DNA of 64,000 nt, from the NCBI RefSeq assembly GCF_001591645.1, contig NZ_BCVH01000012.1:1-64000 (forward strand), read 5' to 3'. The notes below the pieces were generated by a model, which was not told the DNA's origin, made no database searches, and saw nothing but the letters and a program-made list of their open reading frames with translations. Positions 1 to 8,514 of this stretch are shown here, piece by piece. Within the stretch, counting starts at the first letter, position 1; every line of letters starts with the position of its first letter. This DNA is from Robertmurraya korlensis NBRC 107688. Lineage in GTDB: Bacteria > Bacillota > Bacilli > Bacillales > Cytobacillaceae. Position numbers and translations under genes: made by a program.

Positions 1-256
1 AAAAGAACTATCAGGAAACGATCTTCATCCACCTGACGCAGATCAAAGGAAGCAATAATCCATGCCAAAAAAGTCTTCATTCCACAGACATCGTCCCTCT
101 CCACCAAGTAACGATCAAACTCTAAGAACTCATCCCCCCACAGCCCCTCATTTGTTAGTAATCTTTTAAATTGTGGGACGTTAGCCTATTCCAAATAGGT
201 GTTTGTTGCATATGTAGTAGTGTAGGGAAGTACAGATACGAAAAGGAGGTAAAAGA
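1..256. other. Left edge, no supported gene
   Basis: One plus frame stays open from base 2 to a stop at about 56-58 and could be the last 18 codons of a gene starting outside the window, but there is nothing to identify it. A 35-codon frame from the ATG at 62 is Pro/His-rich with only a distant ribosome site. CCTATT-CCA-AATAGG at 185-199 is a small dyad, possibly the end of a transcript or an operator for the next gene. Confidence 0.3.
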
Positions 257-463
257 ATGCAACATCATTACGTAGGACCACATCATCGTGGGGATAGATT
301 CTTCTTTGGCGCACCATTTGCAGCAGGGTTATTAGGTGGTTTTGCTGGAGGATTACTAGGTGGCGCATTTTATCGCCCAAGACCAGTTTACCCATATTAT
401 CCACCAGTTTATGGGTATGGATATGGCGGTTACGGCGGATTTGGCGGTCCGTTCTACTATTAA
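257..463 (+). CDS. Small Gly/Tyr/Pro-rich protein, spore-coat-like
   Basis: A 68-residue protein of unknown function. It starts with a His-rich segment (MQHHYVGPHHRG), followed by a short hydrophobic Gly/Ala/Leu stretch at about residues 16-37 and a tail of Tyr, Pro and Gly repeats (YGYGGYGGFGG). Small Bacillus coat and surface proteins have this composition, but no family motif is recognised. The start is fixed by an excellent ribosome site (AAAAGGAGG) 8 bases upstream. It is monocistronic and ends at a strong terminator shared with the convergent coat-like gene. A spore role is an inference from composition and neighbour only. Confidence 0.75.
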   Translation: MQHHYVGPHHRGDRFFFGAPFAAGLLGGFAGGLLGGAFYRPRPVYPYYPPVYGYGYGGYGGFGGPFYY

Positions 464-493
464 TTGAAATGTTATGCTACAAAAGTGACAATA

Positions 494-532
494 AAAAAGG
501 TTGAAATCACTTTGGCGGATTTCAACCTTTTT
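494..532. terminator. Bidirectional terminator
   Basis: A 10-bp GGTTGAAATC/GATTTCAACC stem is flanked by A5 and T5 runs. It serves both convergent small genes. Confidence 0.85.
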
Positions 533-547
533 ACTATGCATTAACCC

Positions 548-994
548 TTACATCCACCTAACTGTAAGGGTTAGATTACAGCAATTAATGGAATCTAAAT
601 CTTTGCTGAAGACTAGCTTTAACCCATCAGGTGTATAACTAACAACTGGTATATTTCCAATCCCCGTCTGTTTAATTTGATCCTCGACGAGCTTTTGTTT
701 CGATTCTTGCGCGTTGGTCATGAGTTGTTTAGCAAACTCCTTAGAATCGGCCATTCTTTCAAGTAGCACACTTGCATCTTTCATGAGTGATTGCATATAT
801 TTAGCTGAAGTCATAAATAACTGTGGGTTTACTTCTTGAAAAGGTCTCTGGCCGTAGATTGGTTGATAATAGTGATAATAAAAAGGTGTCTGACGAGTGC
901 CTGTGGTGTAATAGGGTGAATAGTGAGGATAAGCTTGAACGGGCACAGAATAGTATGGAAAGCACCTAGGATCATAATGATTCAATAATGTCAC
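548..994 (-). CDS. yuzC: YuzC-like inner spore coat protein
   Basis: A 148-residue protein with a Tyr/Pro-rich N-terminal third (about residues 1-50, many YY and HY pairs) and a helical, charged middle (about 60-110) containing MKDASVLLERM. It ends in a short beta-rich tail. The architecture (aromatic low-complexity head plus compact tail) and its place beside yuxO and the mrp operon fit YuzC of Bacillus subtilis, which is reported as an inner coat protein. The assignment rests on context and composition rather than an invariant motif. The ribosome site AAAGGATG precedes the ATG at 994. Confidence 0.55.
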   Translation of the reverse strand: MTLLNHYDPRCFPYYSVPVQAYPHYSPYYTTGTRQTPFYYHYYQPIYGQRPFQEVNPQLFMTSAKYMQSLMKDASVLLERMADSKEFAKQLMTNAQESKQKLVEDQIKQTGIGNIPVVSYTPDGLKLVFSKDLDSINCCNLTLTVRWM

Positions 995-1163
995 ATCCTT
1001 TTTTAGATAATCCGGTATATTTCCAACACAATATATGCGTCCGAGAGAATGTCTAATGATAACATTACAAAAATGTTAAAATCACATAGTTTCTTCTATA
1101 TTTTGCTATAATGAATTTACTTAGCTACTTATGTTGATAAAGTGGGTTTGGGGAGGTGAAAGA

Positions 1164-1778
1164 ATGGAATTAGATTTAATCCTTGATGTTATAGAGGAAA
1201 ATGGATACATAGGGCTGTTTCTTTGGCTTTGGTTCGGAGTGGTAGGTATGCCAGTACCTAATGAGCTGATCGCCATGACGGTTGGATTAGCGGCCTCCTT
1301 AGGTACCTTAAATCCAATACTCATCTTTCTATCTACATATCTAGGAATAGTTGCTGCACTGACCACAAGCTACCTCGCAGGAAAGTACATAGGTGTTAGA
1401 CTCCTTCCATTCTTTCAAAAGAGCAAACGGATGGCTCGAACGATTGACCGGTCCTTCCAATCCATTGAGAAATATCATGCCTTTTCCCTACTGTTTAGTT
1501 ACTTTATCCCAGGATTACGAAACTTTGTTCCATTCATCTATGGACTAAGCAAGCTATCCTATAAAGTTTTTGCGATTTTTGCCTATAGTGGGGCTTTTAT
1601 TTGGCTGAGCATTGTGTTTACGATTGGATATTGGTTTGGAGATCAAAAAGAGATCTTTGTCCAGTATGAAACAGAACTTTTACTTATGGGAAGTATGTTT
1701 TTTGTCTGTTCGTTTCTTTTAATAAAACTAGTCAATCGAAAAAAAGGAAAAAAGCTTAGGGGGTCTTCAAGCTTATGA
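1164..1778 (+). CDS. DedA-family membrane protein
   Basis: A 204-residue polytopic membrane protein of the DedA/VTT (SNARE-associated) family, which bacteria use for phospholipid and undecaprenyl-phosphate translocation and envelope homeostasis. Visible marks are the re-entrant GMPVPNEL segment near residue 25 and FIPGLRNFVPFIYGLSKL near 115, the family's Arg-plus-Pro motif. The ATG at 1164 is chosen over an earlier in-frame ATG (1131) because GGGAGGTG lies just upstream of it. The stop overlaps the next start by four bases (ATGA), so it is translationally coupled to the YuxO gene. The specific lipid substrate is unknown. Confidence 0.85.
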   Translation: MELDLILDVIEENGYIGLFLWLWFGVVGMPVPNELIAMTVGLAASLGTLNPILIFLSTYLGIVAALTTSYLAGKYIGVRLLPFFQKSKRMARTIDRSFQSIEKYHAFSLLFSYFIPGLRNFVPFIYGLSKLSYKVFAIFAYSGAFIWLSIVFTIGYWFGDQKEIFVQYETELLLMGSMFFVCSFLLIKLVNRKKGKKLRGSSSL

Positions 1779-2155
1779 AGGGAAACTCATTAATTCAAAC
1801 GTTAGGCATTGAATTTAAGCAAGTTGAAAAGGGGAGAGTCGTAGCTACGATGCCAGTAGATGACCGTACCCGTCAACCGTTTGGTCTTCTTCATGGTGGT
1901 GCATCTGTGGCACTTGCAGAAACGGTTGCTTCGATTGGAGCGTACGAATTAGTAAATAAGGAAAAGGAAGTTGTCGTTGGGCTAGAGATCAATGCCAATC
2001 ATATTAGAGGAAAAAAAGACGGTATCGTGACCGCTACTGGATCTGTACTACACCAAGGTCGGACAACGATGGTATGGGATATCAAAATAACAGATGAACA
2101 AGATCAGCTTATTAGTGTCTCACGTTGTACGATTGCTGTCATCGAGAGAAGATAA
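1775..2155 (+). CDS. menI: YuxO/MenI hotdog thioesterase (DHNA-CoA hydrolase)
   Basis: A 126-residue PaaI/YuxO-type hotdog-fold acyl-CoA thioesterase. In Bacillus subtilis YuxO has been assigned as MenI, which hydrolyses 1,4-dihydroxy-2-naphthoyl-CoA in menaquinone synthesis. The family motif LLHGGASVALAET is present at about residues 38-50, giving the HGG oxyanion turn and the catalytic acid. The C-terminal beta strands include VLHQGRTTMVWDI. Length matches the family. It overlaps the dedA gene by four bases and lies tail to tail with mrpG, the same yuxO-mrp neighbourhood as in Bacillus subtilis. Confidence 0.85.
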   Translation: MKGNSLIQTLGIEFKQVEKGRVVATMPVDDRTRQPFGLLHGGASVALAETVASIGAYELVNKEKEVVVGLEINANHIRGKKDGIVTATGSVLHQGRTTMVWDIKITDEQDQLISVSRCTIAVIERR

Positions 2156-2190
2156 AAAAATCCATGTGTGAAAGTCACACATGGATTTTT
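2154..2190. terminator. Bidirectional terminator between menI and mrpG
   Basis: The stem ATCCATGTGTG/CACACATGGAT has a 5-base loop, with A-rich and T5 flanks. It ends both the dedA-menI unit and the mrp operon. Confidence 0.85.
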
Positions 2191-2191
2191 C

Positions 2192-2554
2192 TTATTGCTG
2201 AGCACGTTCTTTTTTCACAGCAGCTAAATCGTCCTGTACACTGTTTTCCCAAAGCTTAACATTTGTATTATAGGCAGCCCTGCAAATAAGATGCCCAGCT
2301 ACTGGTGAGGTCATAAAAATAAAGACTATTGCCAGAATCAGTCGAGAATTCATATGGCCTTCTAATAGATAAAAGTAAAGAAAGGTACCAGCTAAAACAA
2401 ACATAACTCCTAAGGTAGCGGCTTTAGATGCCGCATGTGTACGCGTATATACATCAGGTAATCGAATAAGCCCTACTGCTGTAACTACTGTTAGGAGTGC
2501 TCCAAGTGCGATACATATTCCAATGATAACCTTAACTATTTCGATCACGTTCAA
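2192..2554 (-). CDS. mrpG: Mrp antiporter subunit G
   Basis: MrpG (PhaG/MnhG), 120 residues, the last gene of the seven-gene Mrp Na+(K+)/H+ antiporter operon. Three transmembrane helices are visible, and the family signature RLPDVYTRTHAASKAATLG lies at about residues 30-48. The tail is charged. The subunit belongs to the membrane complex that exports Na+ in exchange for H+ and supports alkali tolerance, Na+ resistance and, in Bacillus subtilis, sporulation. Its start overlaps the mrpF end by 23 bases, a tight coupling typical of this operon. Confidence 0.95.
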   Translation of the reverse strand: MNVIEIVKVIIGICIALGALLTVVTAVGLIRLPDVYTRTHAASKAATLGVMFVLAGTFLYFYLLEGHMNSRLILAIVFIFMTSPVAGHLICRAAYNTNVKLWENSVQDDLAAVKKERAQQ

Positions 2555-2816
2555 GGATGACCCCCTTTTCTAAATACTTGGAGAAAGCAATGGTTCCGAT
2601 AAAAGCTAGTATCCCTATTAATAAAATAACTTCTAGGAAAGCATTCGATTCTAAAATGATGGAAACGAGCGCGATAATGGCAACCAAACAAATTCCAAGT
2701 GCATCAAGAGCAACCACACGGTCAGGTGTAGTAGGTCCTTTGATGACTCGATACACCATCGCAAGCATGGATAAGGTAATACATACTAGAGAAATGGTTA
2801 TAACCCATTCTAACAT
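2532..2816 (-). CDS. mrpF: Mrp antiporter subunit F
   Basis: MrpF, 94 residues, with three predicted transmembrane helices. The family segment RVIKGPTTPDRVVALDALG lies at about residues 23-41 and carries the conserved Pro-Asp-Arg of this subunit. It is a small membrane subunit of the Mrp complex. It starts on the last base of mrpE (1-base overlap) and runs into mrpG, so it is translated as part of one polycistron. The length is standard for the family. Confidence 0.95.
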   Translation of the reverse strand: MLEWVITISLVCITLSMLAMVYRVIKGPTTPDRVVALDALGICLVAIIALVSIILESNAFLEVILLIGILAFIGTIAFSKYLEKGVILERDRNS

Positions 2817-3301
2817 TACCTGCTCACCTCCAAGATTGCTTTTTCAAATGTATTTTTGATGCTAGAGATGGCTGCTTCAGCATCTGAGGCGTCCATAGCA
2901 TGGATATAAAGGATCGTATTATCGTCTGATATATCAACAACTAATGTCCCAGGTGTAAGGGTGATTAAGTTAGATAACAAAGTGATTTCCCAGTCCTTTT
3001 TTAGTTCAGTAGGAAGAGCAAAAATGCCTGGGTGAATATCCAACTTTGGTTTAATAATTACCTTTAAAACTGCAATATTAGATAAGAGAAGCTCTTTAAT
3101 AAAGATGGCAATTAAATTAATCACGGCTAACACTCTTAATAAGTAGAACCGTGAAGGGAAGAATCGTCGAAAGGCAAAGACGAGCATTAACCCGAAAAAG
3201 TAACCAACAAAGAAATCGATTGGTTCATTAGATACCTTTAAAAACATCCAAACAAGAGCTAAGAATACGTTTAATAAAATTTGAAATGCCATTGTTATCA
3301 C
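2816..3301 (-). CDS. mrpE: Mrp antiporter subunit E
   Basis: MrpE, 161 residues. N-terminal membrane helices cover about residues 5-75. They are followed by the cytoplasmic domain with SNLITLTPGTLVVDIS at about 110-125, the best-conserved part of the family. MrpE is needed for assembly or stability of the Mrp antiporter. Its ATG overlaps the mrpD stop by four bases and its stop overlaps the mrpF start by one, consistent with translational coupling through the operon. Confidence 0.95.
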   Translation of the reverse strand: MITMAFQILLNVFLALVWMFLKVSNEPIDFFVGYFFGLMLVFAFRRFFPSRFYLLRVLAVINLIAIFIKELLLSNIAVLKVIIKPKLDIHPGIFALPTELKKDWEITLLSNLITLTPGTLVVDISDDNTILYIHAMDASDAEAAISSIKNTFEKAILEVSR

Positions 3302-4779
3302 TCCTTCATGACGGCATTGATGTAGGTGGATGGATTAGTAAGTGTTTCCGCAGCCTCTAAAATATACGGGTATACTAACTCCGCACCAACTCCATACAAT
3401 ACAGAAATAATCACTAAAATAGCGGGAGAGATAAGCAACCAGCTTACAGGAGCTTTTTCTTCCTCTTCGTATGTGCGATGAATGCCCCAAAAGCCATTAA
3501 TAAAGATTTTCATAACTGAGAAAAGGACTAGAAGACTCGACATTAAAACAATTCCTGCACCCCAGTATGCCTCAGCACCAAAGCCGCTCTTGATAATTAA
3601 CAGCTTACCAACAAAGCCACTCAGTGGCGGAATTCCAGCTAGAGCTAGGGCAGAAAGAAGGAACATCCAGCCTAGTAGGGGGTAGTTCTTAATTAATCCA
3701 CTGATCTTCTTTAAATTGGTTGTGCCTGTAATCGCTATAACAATTCCAACCAGTAGGAATAACGCAGCTTTAATGAGCATGTCATGGATTAGGTAAAATA
3801 TCGCACCGGTCAAAGATTCAGTTGTATTTACCGATACTCCAAATAAGATGACACCAACAGCAACGATAATGTTATAAATAATGATTTTTTTAACATCCCA
3901 GTATGCCAATGCCCCAATAATCCCGACAACGATTGTAATAACAGCAAGAGCACCTAATAATTCATGCGTGTAACCAGGATCATGAGGGAAAAAGAGCGTA
4001 TACGTCCTCATGATCGAATAGACCCCAACCTTCGTTAATAGTGCCCCAAACAAAGCCAATACAGGAGCAGGAGGAGCGTAGTATGAACCTGGCAACCAGA
4101 AGTAAAGTGGGAAAATCGCACCTTTTAAACCGAAAACGATTAAAAATAACACGGCAATTACGGTTAATATTCCAGGCTGTCCTACTTCTGCAATTCTAGA
4201 TGAGATATGTGCCATGTTTAGCGTTCCTACCACTGAATATAGGTAAGCGACGGTAATAACAAACAGGGAAGAAGAGATAATATTGACTAATATATATTTC
4301 ACCGATTCGCGAAGCTGAGCTTTTGTTCCTCCTAGGACCAATAAGACATAAGAGCTCATAAGCATGACTTCAAAGAAAACGAATAGATTGAAAATATCTC
4401 CTGTTGTAAACGCCCCATTAATACCGACAATGAGAAATTGCAAAATAGGATAATAGTAAAACTTCTCTCTTTCCTCTCCAATCGCTCGGAAGGAGTATAG
4501 ACAACAAGCAAAAGCAATGACACTCGTTGTCAAAACAAGAAGGGAGGAAAGCATATCAGATACTAATGTAATCCCAAATGGAGCTTCCCAACTTCCAAGG
4601 TTTAACGTTTGTATTCCATCAGCTTGCACTTTCTGAAAAAGTAGAAATGACACAAATACTGTGGATAAAAATGATAGAGCGGAAACCCACCTTGAAGCTA
4701 TCGTAAAGCGGTTTAAAAAGATTAATATAACCGCTGTAAAAAGCGGAATCAGTATAGGTAATAAAAGCAAATTATTCAT
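3298..4779 (-). CDS. mrpD: Mrp antiporter subunit D
   Basis: MrpD, 493 residues, one of the two large antiporter-like subunits related to complex I NuoL/M/N (Proton_antipo_M domain, about residues 125-420). About 14 membrane helices are expected. Conserved blocks include the NLFVFFEVMLMSSYVL helix with its buried Glu, GLKGAIFPLYFWLPGSYY with the transmembrane Lys, and LSGFVGKLLI. It forms one of the ion-translocating half-channels with MrpA. It sits between mrpC (8-base overlap) and mrpE (4-base overlap). The length is the usual one. Confidence 0.96.
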   Translation of the reverse strand: MNNLLLLPILIPLFTAVILIFLNRFTIASRWVSALSFLSTVFVSFLLFQKVQADGIQTLNLGSWEAPFGITLVSDMLSSLLVLTTSVIAFACCLYSFRAIGEEREKFYYYPILQFLIVGINGAFTTGDIFNLFVFFEVMLMSSYVLLVLGGTKAQLRESVKYILVNIISSSLFVITVAYLYSVVGTLNMAHISSRIAEVGQPGILTVIAVLFLIVFGLKGAIFPLYFWLPGSYYAPPAPVLALFGALLTKVGVYSIMRTYTLFFPHDPGYTHELLGALAVITIVVGIIGALAYWDVKKIIIYNIIVAVGVILFGVSVNTTESLTGAIFYLIHDMLIKAALFLLVGIVIAITGTTNLKKISGLIKNYPLLGWMFLLSALALAGIPPLSGFVGKLLIIKSGFGAEAYWGAGIVLMSSLLVLFSVMKIFINGFWGIHRTYEEEEKAPVSWLLISPAILVIISVLYGVGAELVYPYILEAAETLTNPSTYINAVMKE

Positions 4780-5113
4780 TTATCTTCGTCCCTCTCAAGC
4801 GATCCATGTTATCCGTTCCTAGCTCCTGGTATGCACGGTAAGCTAACACAAGAAAAAAGGAAGTAACGCCAAAGGCGATAACGATAGCCGTTAAAATCAA
4901 AGCCTGTGGCAATGGATCATTGTAGCTTGGAGCGTGTTCTCCAAGTAAGGGAGCAGCTCCATTTTTCAGACCTCCCATAGTTAAAACCAATAAATGGGTT
5001 CCATGACTTAAAAGTCCCGTTCCAATAATAATTCGAAGTAAACTTTTAGAAAGCATTAAATAGGTGGCTGCCATAAAAATAATCCCAACAACAAACGCCA
5101 TAACGATTTCCAT
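4772..5113 (-). CDS. mrpC: Mrp antiporter subunit C
   Basis: MrpC, 113 residues, homologous to NuoK of respiratory complex I. It has three transmembrane helices, and the loop DPLPQALILTAIVIAFG at about residues 66-82 carries the conserved Pro-Gln-Ala-Leu segment. Its start shares one base with the mrpB stop, and it overlaps mrpD by eight bases. It is part of the MrpA-G complex and has no separate promoter. Confidence 0.95.
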   Translation of the reverse strand: MEIVMAFVVGIIFMAATYLMLSKSLLRIIIGTGLLSHGTHLLVLTMGGLKNGAAPLLGEHAPSYNDPLPQALILTAIVIAFGVTSFFLVLAYRAYQELGTDNMDRLRGTKINE

Positions 5114-5535
5114 TATTCGTCCTCCCCTATTGTTTGAATAATGGTCATTGTGACACCGATAACAACAAGATACACACCGATATCAAACAACACTGCAGTA
5201 TGCAACGATGTTTTGCCAAGCAGAGGCAAGTAAACATCAGTAAATGCATGAGTTAAAAATGGAACATTGAATAATAAGGATCCAGCTCCTGTACCAATAG
5301 AAAAAAGGAGCCCAATCGCTGTCATAATACGGTAATTAACCGGTAAAATATTAGCTACCGTTTTCATGTCAAACGCTAGCAGCAAGAGAACAAGCGCTCC
5401 TGCCGTCATCAAGCCTCCAATGAAACCTCCACCTGGATAATAATGTCCAGCAAAGAAAAGATGAATAGAGAAGAGGAGGATGATGAACAAAATCACTTTT
5501 GTTACGGTTTGTAGAATGAGGTCATTCGTTCTCAT
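5113..5535 (-). CDS. mrpB: Mrp antiporter subunit B
   Basis: MrpB, 140 residues, with four transmembrane helices. The family motif GHYYPGGGFIGGLMTAGA lies at about residues 30-47. It overlaps mrpA by four bases (ATGA) and mrpC by one. MrpB is encoded separately, as in Bacillus operons, rather than fused to MrpA as in group 2 Mrp operons. This is therefore a seven-gene, group 1 operon. Confidence 0.95.
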   Translation of the reverse strand: MRTNDLILQTVTKVILFIILLFSIHLFFAGHYYPGGGFIGGLMTAGALVLLLLAFDMKTVANILPVNYRIMTAIGLLFSIGTGAGSLLFNVPFLTHAFTDVYLPLLGKTSLHTAVLFDIGVYLVVIGVTMTIIQTIGEDE

Positions 5536-7937
5536 CCTTCTTTCCCCCTTGTAAGACGTAATTTAATCATTGCAAAAATTCCTAGTGCGGCAATTGCAAG
5601 TACACAAATTTCAAAAAGCGTATCAAAGCCACGGAAGTCAACAAGAATGACGTTAACCATATTCTTTCCAGCGGCACGAATGTACGTATTGTCTACGTAA
5701 AATTGTGAGATTGATTCAAAGAGTTTTGTGCTATTCGCAGAAAGTGCAATGGCTGTGACAATCGCACCCACTCCTATAGAAATAAGAGCATTTGTTAGCT
5801 TAAAAGGAATTTTTGATTCTTCCTTTTTAAGTTTCGGTAAATGATAGAAACAAAGTAGAAACAATGCAACTGACACGGTTTCAATGACTAGCTGAGTAAG
5901 TGCTAAATCCGGTGCACGGAAAACCACAAAGAAAAGGGCAACCGTATAACCCACCGCACCAAGCAGGATGATGGATGTGAGTCTAGATTTTGCAAAAAGA
6001 ATAGTAATAGTCGAAACCACTATGAGCACGGAAAGAACCAGCTCATAAAAGCCGATGCTTGATACATGGGCTGTATCGATTACAAACGCATCTTTCTTAT
6101 AAAGGGTATAGCCTAAAATCAAAATGAAAAATGCGAAAATATACACTAAGTACGTCCGGATATAGCCATTCATATAAAATCGTGTCAGCTTAAACGAACC
6201 AGTTTGGATCGATTCAAGACCTTTGTCGTACACCTTGTTTAAGGTTAGTTTTTCAGGCAGTAAATGATAGGCTCTTTCCCATTTTGGTAACGTCAAATAC
6301 AATAAAATTCCTAGTATTACGACTCCAATGGTCATAAATAATTCTGGGGTTGGTCCGTGCCAGAAGTAAATATGAACGTCAAACATATCTCCTGGAGAAA
6401 GCAGGCTCGGTAAGATAGAAGCCATAGCCGGTGAAATTAAATTATGGGAAAGAATATTCGGAAATAATCCAAAAATTATAACTAAAGAGCCAAGGACAAC
6501 TGGTGAAATGAGCATTCCAAGCGGTGCCTCATGTGGCTTCTTCTTTAATCCTTCCGGTTTGTATTTACCTGTAAATGTTCTAAACACAAGCTTCATGCTG
6601 TATATGAATGTAAATACACTGGCGATCCAAGCTAGAACAGGAAATAATAATCCCCAAGTGCTTAGTGAGAAAAGGTCCATTTGTAAAATCTTTACCATGC
6701 CGGTAAAGAACATTTCCTTACTTAAAAATCCGTTAAATGGTGGCAAGCCAGCCATAGAAAACGCACCGATAATCGCAAGCGTAAAGGTGATTGGCATCAA
6801 ATGCATCAATCCGCCAAGCTTCCGAATATCACGTGTACCGGTTTCATGGTCAACAATTCCTACCACCATGAACAAGCTTCCTTTGAAGGTAGCATGATTA
6901 ATTAAATGAAAAACAGCCGCTGTCGTTGCAACAGTAAAAACATTATCGTCGATTCCATCATAGTGTAGGGCTGCAGCACCAACACCTAAAAGAGACATAA
7001 TTAATCCTAGTTGGCTAACAGTAGAGAAGGCAAGAATACTTTTTAAATCAGTCTGTTTTACAGCTGAAAAGGATCCCCAGAATAATGTGACGATCCCGAA
7101 CCCTCCGACAAGCCATAGCCAAACAGGTGATTCAGCGAATACCGGACTCATTCTAGCTACTAGATAAATCCCCGCCTTAACCATGGTTGCCGAATGGAGA
7201 TAGGCACTAACGGGTGTTGGTGCTTCCATCGCATCAGGGAGCCAAATATGGAAGGGAAACTGAGCTGATTTCGTAAAGGCACCAAGTAAGAAGCAGATTA
7301 ATGCAGGGATCAGTAAAGTGTGCTCTAATACACGGTCTGATTGTGTAATTATTTCTGAAATGCTAAACGATCCTGTCATGATGTATAGCAGGATGATTCC
7401 ACCAAGCATTGCCAGTCCACCAAAAACAGTAATCAACATTGATTTTTGAGCACCATATCTCGACTTTTCCCGGTGATACCAATAGCCGATTAGTAGGAAT
7501 GATGAAATACTAGTGAGTTCCCAAAATCCGTACATAACGATTAAATTATCGGACAACACCACCCCGAACATCGCTCCCATGAACATGAGAAGATACACAT
7601 AAAAGCTTCCTAGCTGCTCCTTATCCTTCTCTAAGTAATAAATGGAGTATAGAACAACTAAAGAGCCAATTCCTGAGATAAGCAACGCAAAGAGTAATCC
7701 GAGTCCATCTATTTTTGCGGCGAAATTAATGCCAAGAGAAGGAATCCACTCAAAGCTCTCATAAACCGTACCTTGGTGTGAAGTGGTACTTATAAATGAA
7801 AGAAAATAACTAAATAATACAACTGGTAAAGGTAGTACAAACCACCCTGTATGTATTTGTCTAATGCTTTTAGAAAAAATAGGTATGATGACCGCAAGCA
7901 ATAGAGGTGAAACAATGGCCAAGTGTAGCAAAGACAA
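5532..7937 (-). CDS. mrpA: Mrp antiporter subunit A
   Basis: MrpA, 801 residues, the largest subunit and a NuoL relative. It has an N-terminal complex I-like domain, then the Proton_antipo_M core with ITVFGGLAMLGGIILL and FPFHIWLPDAMEAPTPVSAY. The C-terminal extension (about 650-800) matches the DUF4040/MrpA C-domain (RAPDLALTQLVIETVS). It is the first gene of the operon. The start is a TTG, chosen because AGGGGG lies six bases upstream and the N-terminus LLHLAIVSPLL then matches known MrpA proteins. The operon exports Na+ against H+ and is likely needed at high pH or salt. Confidence 0.96.
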   Translation of the reverse strand: MSLLHLAIVSPLLLAVIIPIFSKSIRQIHTGWFVLPLPVVLFSYFLSFISTTSHQGTVYESFEWIPSLGINFAAKIDGLGLLFALLISGIGSLVVLYSIYYLEKDKEQLGSFYVYLLMFMGAMFGVVLSDNLIVMYGFWELTSISSFLLIGYWYHREKSRYGAQKSMLITVFGGLAMLGGIILLYIMTGSFSISEIITQSDRVLEHTLLIPALICFLLGAFTKSAQFPFHIWLPDAMEAPTPVSAYLHSATMVKAGIYLVARMSPVFAESPVWLWLVGGFGIVTLFWGSFSAVKQTDLKSILAFSTVSQLGLIMSLLGVGAAALHYDGIDDNVFTVATTAAVFHLINHATFKGSLFMVVGIVDHETGTRDIRKLGGLMHLMPITFTLAIIGAFSMAGLPPFNGFLSKEMFFTGMVKILQMDLFSLSTWGLLFPVLAWIASVFTFIYSMKLVFRTFTGKYKPEGLKKKPHEAPLGMLISPVVLGSLVIIFGLFPNILSHNLISPAMASILPSLLSPGDMFDVHIYFWHGPTPELFMTIGVVILGILLYLTLPKWERAYHLLPEKLTLNKVYDKGLESIQTGSFKLTRFYMNGYIRTYLVYIFAFFILILGYTLYKKDAFVIDTAHVSSIGFYELVLSVLIVVSTITILFAKSRLTSIILLGAVGYTVALFFVVFRAPDLALTQLVIETVSVALFLLCFYHLPKLKKEESKIPFKLTNALISIGVGAIVTAIALSANSTKLFESISQFYVDNTYIRAAGKNMVNVILVDFRGFDTLFEICVLAIAALGIFAMIKLRLTRGKEG

Positions 7938-8234
7938 AACAAAACCCCCTCTTTTTTATAAAAATGACAACTGTTTTTTAGAAGTAATACTGCCTATTAC
8001 TATTTCCAAATTTTTCTCCAAACATGCTTTTCTCAATTCTGACCCAAATAACCATATAAAAAAGTATAACGTAAAAAATCAGACCTTGCATGCCCCAAGC
8101 GTAGAACAATCCTTTTTCGTAACAAAACTAATAAATAGGTAGAAACGCAGAAGAAACTGTTAAATTTTTTTTTTTATTTTTTTGAATAAAATAAGGCTTT
8201 TATCCTCAAAATAATTTTAAAGTGAGGTGTGAGG
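7938..8234. other. Divergent AT-rich intergenic region upstream of mrpA
   Basis: No gene is supported here. On the minus strand a TATACT hexamer near 8068-8073 is the best -10 candidate for the mrp operon, but it lacks a convincing -35. A long T-rich run at about 8164-8182 precedes the plus-strand gene at 8235. Confidence 0.4.
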
Positions 8235-8450
8235 ATGAAAAAGAAAATACTAGCATCATTGTCCATTTTTCTCCTCTTATTATCTTTAGCGTGGACATTA
8301 GATCAAAAAGATAAGCGAGAATTCTATAATGCTGATGAGGAGGGGGAAGTGGTCGAAATTTTAACGGCTGACCCAAGTGCAGAGGGGATTCAAAAAAAGA
8401 GATATCGCATGTTTAAGGCAAGGGAGTATGTAAGAATTGAGAGACCATAA
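8235..8450 (+). CDS. Small single-pass membrane or exported protein
   Basis: A 71-residue protein of unknown function. One hydrophobic N-terminal segment (ILASLSIFLLLLSLAWTL) may be a signal anchor. It is followed by an acidic patch and a basic tail ending YVRIERP. No cysteine lipobox is present. The ATG at 8235 is preferred over the GTG at 8229 because GTGAGGTG lies five bases upstream. It precedes the YufK-like membrane gene, and the pair may be co-transcribed because no terminator separates them. Confidence 0.7.
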   Translation: MKKKILASLSIFLLLLSLAWTLDQKDKREFYNADEEGEVVEILTADPSAEGIQKKRYRMFKAREYVRIERP

Positions 8451-8514
8451 GGACTTGTAATCTGTTCTCCTTTCTTTCATAATAATGAAAGATAAAAAAG
8501 ATGTGGAGAATCCA

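Noticed and set aside
62-169. 35-codon frame from the ATG at 62
   Set aside because: Low complexity, distant ribosome site, no family.
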